A DNA stretch of 17,027 bases from Merdivicinus sp050943495 (GTDB lineage: Bacteria; Bacillota; Clostridia; Oscillospirales; Ruminococcaceae), in NCBI GenBank assembly GCA_050943495.1, contig JBMNPH010000024.1, positions 1 through 17,027 on the forward strand, in the 5' to 3' direction. The notes beneath the pieces were generated by a model. The model saw nothing but the letters and a program-made list of their open reading frames with translations. It did not search any database and was not told the DNA's origin. This document shows positions 7,018-15,020 of the stretch, piece by piece; position 1 is the first letter of the stretch, and each line of letters begins with the position of its first letter. A program made the position numbers and the translations under genes.

Positions 7018-10000
7018 TCATACTCCAAAACAAAGGAGTGCTTCTGCAATTTGATTGGCAATAACTTGCCAATCGTCAGGAGAAAATGCTGTCTTTAATT
7101 TTAGAGTGGAAGAGACATAACCCGCAATATCCACGATATAAGCGCCTGTTTTTTCCAATTCCTGTTGGATAAATTGATTACGGCTTTGGATATCGTGATT
7201 GATTTCTGAAAATTCTTCTGAAGGGATTTCCGGCGTACTGCACCAGAATATTGTGGCACCTGAAGTTCGGAGAATTGCGCATAGTTCTCGGATGTCAGAT
7301 TTTAATGATGCAGTAAGAGGATGAGACTCATAATACTTTTTATCTTCGCTGAGATAATCCTCCCATCCAAAGAAAAGACAGATCTGCTGCCACGGTTCCT
7401 GCCCAAGAATCGGATAGAGATTTTTCTTTAACTGCGGTATGGTCCGAAGATACCCAACAGCAGAATTCTGAGATACGGCAAAACGGTCCTGAAGTTTACT
7501 CTGGATTGCATCATGTATTTCATCACAGAATTGACCACCAAGCAGCAAAAGACGCGGTAATGAATTTCCATCACTGAGCGAGAGCATATTTTCGACCGTT
7601 TGAATGCTCTTTCCACATCGGTATACCTTTCCATTTGGAAGATATTTTGAAAAACGTGCATACTGTTTTTCCTGAAGAGAAGCATCAAATAGCTGACATT
7701 CAGACGGCATACGAAATTCTTCCGTGAAATCCGCGTGAAGATTCAGCAAAATTTTAGCCCCCAATTTTTTACCTGCCTCTCCCAGATCCTTCAAATGAAG
7801 CTGGCAGAACAGGAAACTTCCTTTCCCTTTGCATACACGGAATAAAACCGGTGTCCGGTTAATAAACCAATCTGCCCTACGGATATCTTTGGATTCCTGA
7901 ATATACTCCCCGCCGTAAATTGGCTGACTCCAGTCAATCCGATGGTTAGAAAACAGGATTCGGTAATCTGGGGATGCAAACACCGGATTCATTCCTGCAA
8001 TCTCAATTCCATTGTCAAACAATTTTTCGCCCGGCATATGGAGGTCCCAGTTGCTGATTCCGGCCAGAATGGGATCATAGTTGGGTTCAAATGGCTGCGG
8101 GATTAAAACTCCTTCATAATATTCAGCAAGTTTCTGCGGTGTGTCGCGGCGAGTCCAGCTAATAGCGGATTTGATGCAATGAGAAGTTTCTCCCAGATAC
8201 GGCGGAACAATCGCTAGCGTCCGACCAGTCAGCGCAGAAAGTATGGAAATTTGATCTTCGCCTGCATTCAGCAGAAAAATCTGCCCTCCATTCTGTACAA
8301 AATCCGATAATATAGCCAATTCCGCCGGTGAAGACAGCAATTTTGTAAAATCAGAACAGCCGCAATCTGCAATGATCAGAGAAGACGGCTTCAATTTTTG
8401 GGGATCATAGGGATGGAACTTCAGGCCAATTTCCGTAAAGTACTCCGTCCAGTCCGAATCAGCAAGCAGAAATGTGGGTGCAGAAGGTTCCGGCTGATAT
8501 TCGGTCAGCCATTCCAGTATATTATTCAGAAGAGTAGCAGCAGCCGGATGGGCATCCAGTGTCTCCAGAAGACGAATTGTGGTAGAAATGCAAGCACCTT
8601 CCCCGCAATATTGTTCGGTAAGTGCTGCATATTGTCCGTCTTTTTCGCCTCCAATAATTGTGCGTATTCCGTTATATGGATCACATACCAGAACTCCGTC
8701 CATGCAATTTTTCCAAAATGTCAGGTTTTCCTGCCCGATTCCCTTTAAAATGCGGTGTTCCGGACCATTTAACAGCAAATAGAGAGATGGATGGCAGTTA
8801 TCTGGCTGGATCCCCTTTTGAAGGCTCAAAACTCGCTTGCCTTGTCGGATTTCTCCCTGCCATTGTGAAAAATCTTGTTCCGTAATAATCAGGGATGCTT
8901 CCTCTGCTGAAATACAGCAGAATCCCGCCTTTTCTAACATCTGACGCAATGCTTTTTCTTCAGAGGCAACGCCAATATGATATGCAGCAAATTTCTTTTT
9001 GGATTCCGAGGATGACGGATAAATTGTAATCGATTCGTTCACGCATTCTCCTGCTACTCCATTCGAAGAGAATTCTCGAACCAATTTTACCGGAGTTGGA
9101 ATCTCAACAGCAGGTATCACAAAACGGCTTTCGACGCCTTCCATTACCTGACCAGGACGCAGAGAAAGTACCGTCTCCGTCTGCGTTAAGGTCTTTCCGT
9201 CAGCCGATACAACTTGGCAAAGCATCCGGTCAGCAGCTCTCAAATCTTCATAATAGAGTGTCTCAATCCGACAGATTTCCGAATTTCCAAAACATTCTCG
9301 CTGTTCCGGAGTGCCGAAAAATCGAATCGGTTTCATATACTTGGCAAAGAAATAATATCCCGGATTCGGCTCATAAACCGGCAGACAGGGATCCCAGATA
9401 TTGAGGGTAGAAGAACAGGATTTATAGTACTGTGGTTTCAAGCCGGGACCTTCCAGTGTATCCCATTGACAGTCGATGCCGCGATGCCAGTTTAATGGCT
9501 GGAATCGGAAAAATCCATAGAAGAAATCCCACGGAATGAAGGCATTGACTCGATGCAGTTCCCCGGCGAAAACCTTACCCTGTGCCATTCCTGCAATATC
9601 ATGGAGTGCATCATCATGCCCATCCCGCCAGAGTCCGGTGGCGTAATCTTGACTGGATGCCTCATAACCGGCAGTACCATTTCGAAGCGGACGATCCGGC
9701 TGCCAAACATTGCCCAGCTCATCCCAGACCATTGGTTTATCCGGCCCGAATTCCTCCCATTCCTCAAATACCGTATCTGCATTATAATGATGTCCCAGAA
9801 TATCCCCATGGGTTGACCAACCGCTGAAATCGGATGCAAAGACCGGCCGAGTTTTATCGAGTGATCGTGCGTATTCAATCAGAGCAGGTTTTTCACCACC
9901 GCCTCGCCAGCGCAATTCGTTGGAAACACTCCACATTATGACTGAGGGATGGTTTCGCTGATCCTCAATCATCCGGGCAATATGATCTTTCCAAACAGCA

Positions 10001-11058
10001 GGATTATCCGGAACGGTAAAATGAAAGGCTGCTTCCGCCTCCAGAAGGAATCCTACCTCATCTGCCGCTTCATATAAGACTTTATGCCGGGGACATACAT
10101 GCATCCGCATAAAGTTGACGCCTACCTCTTTGAGAGCTTTGAGCCATGCAACCGCATATTCCTTGGTGCCCTGTAATTCCCCGAGATAGTGATCACCATG
10201 ACCACGCAGGAATAGTTCCTGTCCGTTCAAGTAAAAATGCGGACCATTTATCGAAATTTCGCGGAAACCAAATCGAATCTGGTGGCTATCCAGCAAAGAA
10301 ATACCATCCAAATCCACTATCTGCGTTTCAAAATGATATAAGTAGGGATCATGCGGATACCAAAGATGCGGATTTTCCCAGGAAATTTTGCCGGATATGA
10401 TCTCACTGGACTGTCCGTTTAATGTTACAGGCTGCCATTCTGTTGCTTTTACAACTTGTTCCTCTTGATCTAGAATGCGATGCCGCACTAGAACATGTAC
10501 AGGAAAACTTGCATAATTCTGTAATTTTCGCTCATATGACAGCCATTTTTCGGAAACAGAAGTTTCTACATGCCCTCCTGTCACAATTAGATCACTGGTA
10601 CAAAGCAGATAGACATCCTTCCAAATGCCACGGTTTGCGGCACTTTCTCCGCCATTGGTATCGCCAGCCCGCGCCTCCACTTCCACCTCAATGGTATTTT
10701 CGCCTTCTTTTAGAAGATCCCGGATCGGAAATGAAAATGGATAATATCCATCATGAGATTCGCCAGCTTCTATCCCATTGATTCGGATATGGGAATGATA
10801 GGCGCAGCCTTCACAAACAAACAGAATTTGCTGCCGCAGCATCTCAGATGTGACCGTTACGGATCGGCGGTAAACTGCCCCCTTCTCCTCCCAACGTTCC
10901 GGATAGCCATAGACGTCCCAATAAAATTTTGCCCATTTGTCCGTACGTTGGATGGAATAATAAGACGGAACCTGAATCTTTGTTGGTTGATCGTCTGTTT
11001 CGCATTGAAAATCCCATATGCCATTGAGATCAATTCGTGTTCGGATGAGAGTATTCAT
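7018..11058 (-). CDS. GH2-family glycosidase (beta-galactosidase/beta-glucuronidase type) with C-terminal amidotransferase-like and degenerate SGNH-like domains
   Basis: The protein has 1346 residues from ATG 11058, which has AGGAGG nine nt upstream; an open extension to 11139 would overlap the preceding gene. Residues 1-270 hold GH2 sugar-binding and immunoglobulin-like domains (IDLNGIWDFQ, NRGIWKDVYL, HLWYPHDPYLY). The catalytic barrel (about 271-560) has LRGHGDHYLG, the acid/base in WSVSNEL (Glu381) and the probable nucleophile in MVWDELGN (Glu447). Two amidotransferase-like units appear to follow (about 690-855 and 860-1110, with LSDFVQNGGQIFLL). The tail (about 1165-1346) resembles an SGNH/GDSL hydrolase by layout, but its catalytic positions are replaced: GGQFCD for GDS, GWED for the GxND block, and LKTAFSPDDW for DxxH. 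No signal peptide is visible, so a cytoplasmic exo-acting glycosidase on imported oligosaccharide is likely. It is the last gene of the importer operon. The substrate (beta-galactoside, beta-glucuronide or another) cannot be fixed from sequence. Confidence 0.9.
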   Translation of the reverse strand: MNTLIRTRIDLNGIWDFQCETDDQPTKIQVPSYYSIQRTDKWAKFYWDVYGYPERWEEKGAVYRRSVTVTSEMLRQQILFVCEGCAYHSHIRINGIEAGESHDGYYPFSFPIRDLLKEGENTIEVEVEARAGDTNGGESAANRGIWKDVYLLCTSDLIVTGGHVETSVSEKWLSYERKLQNYASFPVHVLVRHRILDQEEQVVKATEWQPVTLNGQSSEIISGKISWENPHLWYPHDPYLYHFETQIVDLDGISLLDSHQIRFGFREISINGPHFYLNGQELFLRGHGDHYLGELQGTKEYAVAWLKALKEVGVNFMRMHVCPRHKVLYEAADEVGFLLEAEAAFHFTVPDNPAVWKDHIARMIEDQRNHPSVIMWSVSNELRWRGGGEKPALIEYARSLDKTRPVFASDFSGWSTHGDILGHHYNADTVFEEWEEFGPDKPMVWDELGNVWQPDRPLRNGTAGYEASSQDYATGLWRDGHDDALHDIAGMAQGKVFAGELHRVNAFIPWDFFYGFFRFQPLNWHRGIDCQWDTLEGPGLKPQYYKSCSSTLNIWDPCLPVYEPNPGYYFFAKYMKPIRFFGTPEQRECFGNSEICRIETLYYEDLRAADRMLCQVVSADGKTLTQTETVLSLRPGQVMEGVESRFVIPAVEIPTPVKLVREFSSNGVAGECVNESITIYPSSSESKKKFAAYHIGVASEEKALRQMLEKAGFCCISAEEASLIITEQDFSQWQGEIRQGKRVLSLQKGIQPDNCHPSLYLLLNGPEHRILKGIGQENLTFWKNCMDGVLVCDPYNGIRTIIGGEKDGQYAALTEQYCGEGACISTTIRLLETLDAHPAAATLLNNILEWLTEYQPEPSAPTFLLADSDWTEYFTEIGLKFHPYDPQKLKPSSLIIADCGCSDFTKLLSSPAELAILSDFVQNGGQIFLLNAGEDQISILSALTGRTLAIVPPYLGETSHCIKSAISWTRRDTPQKLAEYYEGVLIPQPFEPNYDPILAGISNWDLHMPGEKLFDNGIEIAGMNPVFASPDYRILFSNHRIDWSQPIYGGEYIQESKDIRRADWFINRTPVLFRVCKGKGSFLFCQLHLKDLGEAGKKLGAKILLNLHADFTEEFRMPSECQLFDASLQEKQYARFSKYLPNGKVYRCGKSIQTVENMLSLSDGNSLPRLLLLGGQFCDEIHDAIQSKLQDRFAVSQNSAVGYLRTIPQLKKNLYPILGQEPWQQICLFFGWEDYLSEDKKYYESHPLTASLKSDIRELCAILRTSGATIFWCSTPEIPSEEFSEINHDIQSRNQFIQQELEKTGAYIVDIAGYVSSTLKLKTAFSPDDWQVIANQIAEALLCFGV

Positions 11059-11067
11059 TGTATTGCT

Positions 11068-11073
11068 CCTCCT
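11068..11073 (-). promoter_or_regulatory. Ribosome binding site fixing the GH2 start at 11058
   Basis: The minus strand reads AGGAGG, nine nt, then ATG 11058. The next residues NTLIRTRIDLNGIWDF are the typical beginning of a GH2 protein, so the extra 27 residues upstream are not likely to be translated. Confidence 0.85.
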
Positions 11074-11081
11074 GCCAAATT

Positions 11082-11107
11082 GCCGGAGACAACTGAATGC
11101 CTCCGGC
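11082..11107 (-). repeat. Intercistronic hairpin between the solute-binding protein and GH2 genes
   Basis: The arms GCCGGAG (11082-11088) and CTCCGGC (11101-11107) form a perfect GC-rich 7-bp stem with a 12-nt loop in the 68-nt gap. On the minus strand it is followed by AATTTGGC, not a T-tract, so it is a poor terminator. Its placement fits an mRNA-stabilising or processing element that lets the binding protein be made in excess over the downstream enzyme (inference). Confidence 0.5.
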
Positions 11108-11126
11108 TTTTGCAATATATGATTAT

Positions 11127-12800
11127 TTATTTGCCCCAAAATTCTTTATACCACTCATTGACATCCGCTTCGATTTCTGATCCACCCTGTGCACGCCACT
11201 CTTCTACAAAGGTATCAAAATAATCCACTGGCTTCGCACCCGTAATCATATCAATGTATGTTTCCTGAATCATCTTATCCAACTCTGCCTTATAGGTGGC
11301 TTCTGCCTCGGTTACGACGCTCGGTAATTTACCTTGTTTCAGCAAACCGATCTCATAATTATGTTCTTTTGCCCAATCCACGGCAGTATACCCTGTATAC
11401 TGTGCATTTGGATAGGTATCAGGCCCAAATAGACGGAAGACATTATTTCCCCCAATTCGGTCAATATAATTTGGATCTTCCGCCGACTCACCAATTGCAA
11501 CTGGAACATTCTGTTCTCCAATTTCCCAATCTTCGCCCTGCATCCCTTGACGTCTCGAAATGAAGGCTTCTTCGCTGCTGAAGTTTATATCATCCATGAC
11601 TTGCAGGAGTTTTCCCATCCGATCAGGCTCTTGCTCAAGAGTCACACCAAACATATTAATTACATTGCCAAGAACAGGATTGGATTGTCCACCAACATAG
11701 CTGCCGCAAATTCCATCTGGTCCTGTCGGGGGAACCGGGAAGACCAAGCTCTCTGCAGCTTCTGGATTGAGTTTTTCCAATTCCAAAACGTTTGCTCCGG
11801 CCGCAACACCACTTTCCAATTCCGGATTCCAATGTCCGTAACCGCCGTGACCGGTAAAGCCAATCCGTCCATTTAAGAAGGTATGGGAAAGTGCCCAATA
11901 TCCACCAGTATTTTCACCGGTGATAAATTCCGGATCCAAGACACCGTCCTTATACCATTTATTCAACAACGTAACGACTTCTTTGCTTTCCTCCATAATA
12001 GGAGTAAACATCAATTGACCATCTCGTTCAATCCAAATATTGTCAGAATAACTTCCCATTCCATATGCACCGAATATCAGGGATAGTCCGCTTGCAGAAA
12101 GTCCATAGGTATCTTTTTGCCCGTTTCCGTCTGGATCTTCATTGGCAAATTTATAAAATACTTCTTCATATTCTTCCAATGTTTCTGGAAGCTCATTGAT
12201 TCCCAACTTCTCCAACCAATCTCCACGCATTACACAAGCGCCATATCGAATAGAAGAATTGGAAACAGGAATTTCACATAACCCATATAGTTTTCCATCG
12301 ACTCGTCCAATACGGAATACATCCGGGCTGGCGTCGATCGCATACTGATAGGATTTTGGTGCATATTTTGCCAAAACCTCTTCATTCAATTCTGCCAATA
12401 CTCCCTGTTTTGCCCAGGTATCCATACTGCTGGCTCCTCCGCCAATGATGTCTGGAATTTCACCGGAAGCAAATTTTAATCCAATTACTTCTACATAATT
12501 TTGATTATCGATATTCATGATTTCAAAAGTGACGCCATATTTTTCTTCATAATATTTAACCATTTTAACCTCTTCATCAACAGGTGCTTTTTCATATGGC
12601 GCAATTACGAAGTGATATTCTTTCCCCTCAATCGGCGCATAGGGATCTGCCTCTTCTCCACTTTCGGAAGATGTTGAACTGGAAACACCTTCATTATTTC
12701 CGGTTGCAGTGGAAGAAGACGGAGAATTGGATTGGCAGCCTGAGAACGCCAACATGGCAATCAGAATCGCAGTCAATCCAGTCATCATTCTTTTTTTCAT
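11127..12800 (-). CDS. ABC transporter extracellular solute-binding lipoprotein (LplA/YtcQ type)
   Basis: This 557-residue protein starts at ATG 12800 behind GAGGAGG. The N-terminus MKKRMMTGLTAILIAMLAF is a lipoprotein signal peptide ending in SGC, so Cys22 should be lipidated and the protein anchored outside the membrane. A Ser/Thr/Gly-rich linker (about 23-50) precedes the binding domain. Typical family-1 solute-binding features are KFASGEIPDII (about 109-119), DGKLYGLCEIP and a DPDGNGQKD loop (222-230) of the acidic kind that often binds calcium in this subgroup. Length and context match LplA/YtcQ proteins that deliver complex oligosaccharides to LplB/LplC-type permeases, both encoded just upstream. 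The ligand is not predictable from sequence; the GH2 enzyme downstream suggests a beta-linked oligosaccharide (inference). Confidence 0.93.
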   Translation of the reverse strand: MKKRMMTGLTAILIAMLAFSGCQSNSPSSSTATGNNEGVSSSTSSESGEEADPYAPIEGKEYHFVIAPYEKAPVDEEVKMVKYYEEKYGVTFEIMNIDNQNYVEVIGLKFASGEIPDIIGGGASSMDTWAKQGVLAELNEEVLAKYAPKSYQYAIDASPDVFRIGRVDGKLYGLCEIPVSNSSIRYGACVMRGDWLEKLGINELPETLEEYEEVFYKFANEDPDGNGQKDTYGLSASGLSLIFGAYGMGSYSDNIWIERDGQLMFTPIMEESKEVVTLLNKWYKDGVLDPEFITGENTGGYWALSHTFLNGRIGFTGHGGYGHWNPELESGVAAGANVLELEKLNPEAAESLVFPVPPTGPDGICGSYVGGQSNPVLGNVINMFGVTLEQEPDRMGKLLQVMDDINFSSEEAFISRRQGMQGEDWEIGEQNVPVAIGESAEDPNYIDRIGGNNVFRLFGPDTYPNAQYTGYTAVDWAKEHNYEIGLLKQGKLPSVVTEAEATYKAELDKMIQETYIDMITGAKPVDYFDTFVEEWRAQGGSEIEADVNEWYKEFWGK

Positions 12801-12835
12801 AGTATTACCTCCTCAAAATGAAATACAATAAAAGG

Positions 12836-13738
12836 TTATCCCTTAAAAGAACCAACCATTATTCCCTTCACGAAATACTTTTGTAAGAAGGGGTATGATA
12901 ATAAAATTGGAACAGTAGCAACCATCGTCGTAGCCGCTTTTATTGATTCAGGATTAGATGGCTTAAAGTCATTAAGAATACTGGTATTTGTCATATCCAC
13001 AATATCCTGCGATCCCTCTAAAACGACTCGACGCAAAACCATTTGCAATACTTGTTTGTTTAAATCTGTGATATAAATCATACAATCAAACCAGGCATTC
13101 CAGTGGGCAACCATCTGCCAAAGCACAACCGTTGCAATAATTGGTTTGGAAATTGGAATAATCAACCGGAATAAAATCACAAAATCATTAGCACCATCAA
13201 TACGGCCAGATTCCTCTAAGCTTTCCGGGATAGACATGAAGAAATTCCGCATAATTATCATATTATAAGTGGGAATCAGTCCAGGAAGGATGAGCGCCCA
13301 CACGGTATCCATCAGTCCTAAATTCTTTATCAGCAGATAAGATGGTATCAAGCCGCCGGAAAAGAACATGGTAAAAACAATCAGCATGGTCCATATGGTG
13401 CGATGCGGAAAATATTTCTTGGACAGGGGATATGCAGTGAATAACATCACAAGAAGCTGCAAAGAAGTACCTAATACCGTACGAATAATCGTGTTGTAAA
13501 AACCTGACCAGATGTCCTTAGCCTGGAAAACACGCTGATAATTTGAAAAAGATACCTCTTTTGGGATAATTCCAATTTGAATCGCAGATGCTCCATCCAC
13601 TGAAACTAGAGAAAGAGATAGAATATATAAAAATGGATAGAGTGTGGTAAAACAGAGCACTGCCATCAGAATATAATTTATTACATTAAAAACTGAATCC
13701 CCCACACTCAGACGGATTTTATTGTGTGACGCTTTCAT
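12836..13738 (-). CDS. Carbohydrate ABC transporter permease (LplC/YtcP type)
   Basis: The protein has 300 residues from ATG 13738. A TTG codon directly before it (13741) is an alternative start, but ATG sits nine nt from AAGGAGG and is preferred. Several hydrophobic segments fit about six membrane spans (for example 19-45, 86-104, 116-138). The conserved permease loop that contacts the ATPase is at about 171-195: PESLEESGRIDGAN followed by LFRLIIPISKP. The C-terminus FLQKYFVKGIMVGSFKG is the classic ending of this permease class. The gene begins 14 nt after its partner permease and is followed 35 nt later by the solute-binding protein. It forms the channel with the permease encoded at 13753-14703. 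Confidence 0.95.
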   Translation of the reverse strand: MKASHNKIRLSVGDSVFNVINYILMAVLCFTTLYPFLYILSLSLVSVDGASAIQIGIIPKEVSFSNYQRVFQAKDIWSGFYNTIIRTVLGTSLQLLVMLFTAYPLSKKYFPHRTIWTMLIVFTMFFSGGLIPSYLLIKNLGLMDTVWALILPGLIPTYNMIIMRNFFMSIPESLEESGRIDGANDFVILFRLIIPISKPIIATVVLWQMVAHWNAWFDCMIYITDLNKQVLQMVLRRVVLEGSQDIVDMTNTSILNDFKPSNPESIKAATTMVATVPILLSYPFLQKYFVKGIMVGSFKG

Positions 13739-13752
13739 CAACGAGCACCTCC

Positions 13753-14703
13753 TTACCAGATTCCATATTCGTTAATTCGTTTTGTGATAGCATTTGTGAG
13801 AATAATCAGTGCGAATGAAATGACATTTTTGAATAAACCAACTGCAGTGGAAAAGCCATATTCCATGTCAACAAGACCTTTCCGATAAACATATGTACCG
13901 ATTACATCACCAACACGGTATACAGCTGGATTATACAGGTTAAAAATCTGATCGAAGTCGTCATTGATTAAGCTACCAACAGCCATAATCAACATAATGG
14001 TAATAACTGGAGTGATAGCAGGTAAAGTGACATTCCAAATGCGCTGGAAACGATTTGCACCATCAATCGTTGCCGCTTCATGTAATTCTGGATTTACTCC
14101 GGTGATGGCTGCTAAATAAATAATCGATCCCCATCCGATGCTTTTCCATACATGTGTCACAACCAACACGGTGCGAAACCATTTTGGATCTGCTAAAAAA
14201 TATATGGGCTCAATTCCGATACTTTTAAGAATCATATTAATAGGTCCGACGGACGGAGATAGGAATTGAGTAAAAATACCTGCTAATACAACCCATGAAA
14301 CAAAGTGCGGCAGATAACTGATGGTTTGGATCACCTTTTTATAGGTAGTATGAACGATTTCATTCAGCAGGATTGCAAAAAGTATAGGGGCGGGAAAGCC
14401 AAATATAAATTTCAGTCCACTAATTATCAGCGTATTGAAAAATACCTCTTTAAAACTGTTCATGGCGAACATCGTTTCAAAATGTTTAAGGCCGACCCAA
14501 GGACTTCCCCCAATCCCATCCAGAAACCGATAATCCTTAAATGCTAGCTGGATTCCATATAAAGGTCCATAACAAAAAATGGCATAATAAAGAATAGCTG
14601 GGATAAACATCAGAAATAAATACCGATATTTGATATATTTGTACCACTCACTCTTTCGAAATTTGCGGTACATACCAGATGATTGTGTTGTAGATTGCTG
14701 CAT
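13753..14703 (-). CDS. Carbohydrate ABC transporter permease (LplB/YteP type)
   Basis: This 316-residue protein starts at ATG 14703 behind AGGAGG with an 8-nt spacer. Membrane segments are visible at about 28-48, 92-113, 132-149, 177-200, 229-246 and 288-306. The ATPase-contact loop reads ELHEAATIDGANRFQRIWNV at 206-225, followed by TLPAITP, a clear match to the EAA motif. YGPLYGIQLAFKDY (45-58) and the ending KRINEYGIW are hallmarks of LplB/YteP permeases of Firmicutes oligosaccharide importers. It is the first gene of the operon that continues with the second permease, the binding protein and GH2. No ATP-binding subunit lies in the window, as is usual for systems energised by a shared MsmX-type ATPase. 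Confidence 0.95.
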   Translation of the reverse strand: MQQSTTQSSGMYRKFRKSEWYKYIKYRYLFLMFIPAILYYAIFCYGPLYGIQLAFKDYRFLDGIGGSPWVGLKHFETMFAMNSFKEVFFNTLIISGLKFIFGFPAPILFAILLNEIVHTTYKKVIQTISYLPHFVSWVVLAGIFTQFLSPSVGPINMILKSIGIEPIYFLADPKWFRTVLVVTHVWKSIGWGSIIYLAAITGVNPELHEAATIDGANRFQRIWNVTLPAITPVITIMLIMAVGSLINDDFDQIFNLYNPAVYRVGDVIGTYVYRKGLVDMEYGFSTAVGLFKNVISFALIILTNAITKRINEYGIW

Positions 14704-14746
14704 AACCTCAACCTCCTATTCGTTTTATTGCCTAAATTATAGATAC

Positions 14747-14775
14747 ATTATACGAAATAATATAGCGTAATGCAA
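14747..14775 (-). promoter_or_regulatory. Promoter of the ABC importer-GH2 operon
   Basis: The minus strand reads TTGCAT (14775-14770), exactly 17 nt, then TATAAT (14752-14747): 4/6 and 6/6 consensus hexamers at ideal spacing. The predicted start near 14740 leaves a leader of about 37 nt that includes the AGGAGG of the first permease gene. The -35 abuts one of the TGTTAT repeats, the position expected for an activator site. Confidence 0.72.
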
Positions 14776-14858
14776 TAACAATTATTTCAAATTCTGTTGA
14801 TATCTTGATTTTTACGATAACAAATTCCGTACAAAATAACAAAAATCATATAATAACA
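14775..14858 (-). repeat. Four TGTTAT direct repeats upstream of the importer promoter (candidate activator sites)
   Basis: On the minus strand TGTTAT occurs at 14858-14853, 14841-14836, 14822-14817 and 14780-14775. The start-to-start steps are 17, 19 and 42 nt, roughly two, two and four helical turns. Three copies share a longer TTGTTAT core. The last copy ends exactly at the -35 element. AraC-family activators usually bind direct repeats placed like this, and one is encoded in the locus, so a role in its binding is possible. The DNA is AT-rich and chance repetition is not excluded. Confidence 0.35.
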
Positions 14859-14921
14859 TCTTTTGAAGCAAAAATTATAATTCCTGTTATGCTAAAATCA
14901 CTTCACCTCGCCCAATAAATA

Positions 14922-14967
14922 AAAACTACTCCAGATTGATCCAACTGGCCAAATCCAGAGTAGTTTT
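14922..14967 (-). terminator. Intrinsic terminator after nanA
   Basis: The arms AAAACTACTC (14922-14931) and GAGTAGTTTT (14958-14967) pair perfectly over 10 bp with a 26-nt loop. On the minus strand the stem is followed by TATTTATT. It separates the sialic-acid genes from the importer operon, which has its own promoter. The loop is longer than usual. Confidence 0.75.
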
Positions 14968-15020
14968 CATTTTTATTGTGCATCGTTCTTTTGCAGAAAA
15001 ATTATATCAAATTCTTTTCT

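Larger units (their letters stand above)
14704..15020. other. 317-nt intergenic regulatory region
   Basis: This is the longest gene-free stretch. From nanA towards the permease gene it holds the terminator (14922-14967), about 60 nt of AT-rich DNA, the TGTTAT repeats (14775-14858), the promoter (14747-14775) and a short leader with AGGAGG. I saw no RNA gene, riboswitch fold or small coding frame with a ribosome binding site in it. Confidence 0.6.

Noticed and set aside
11059..11139. N-terminal extension of the GH2 protein by 27 residues
   Set aside because: It would overlap the preceding stop codon and includes the ribosome binding site and hairpin; ATG 11058 has ideal spacing.
10753..11223. 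Plus-strand frame of 156 codons across the GH2/binding-protein junction
   Set aside because: It is antisense to two well-supported genes and to their intergenic region, with no family resemblance.
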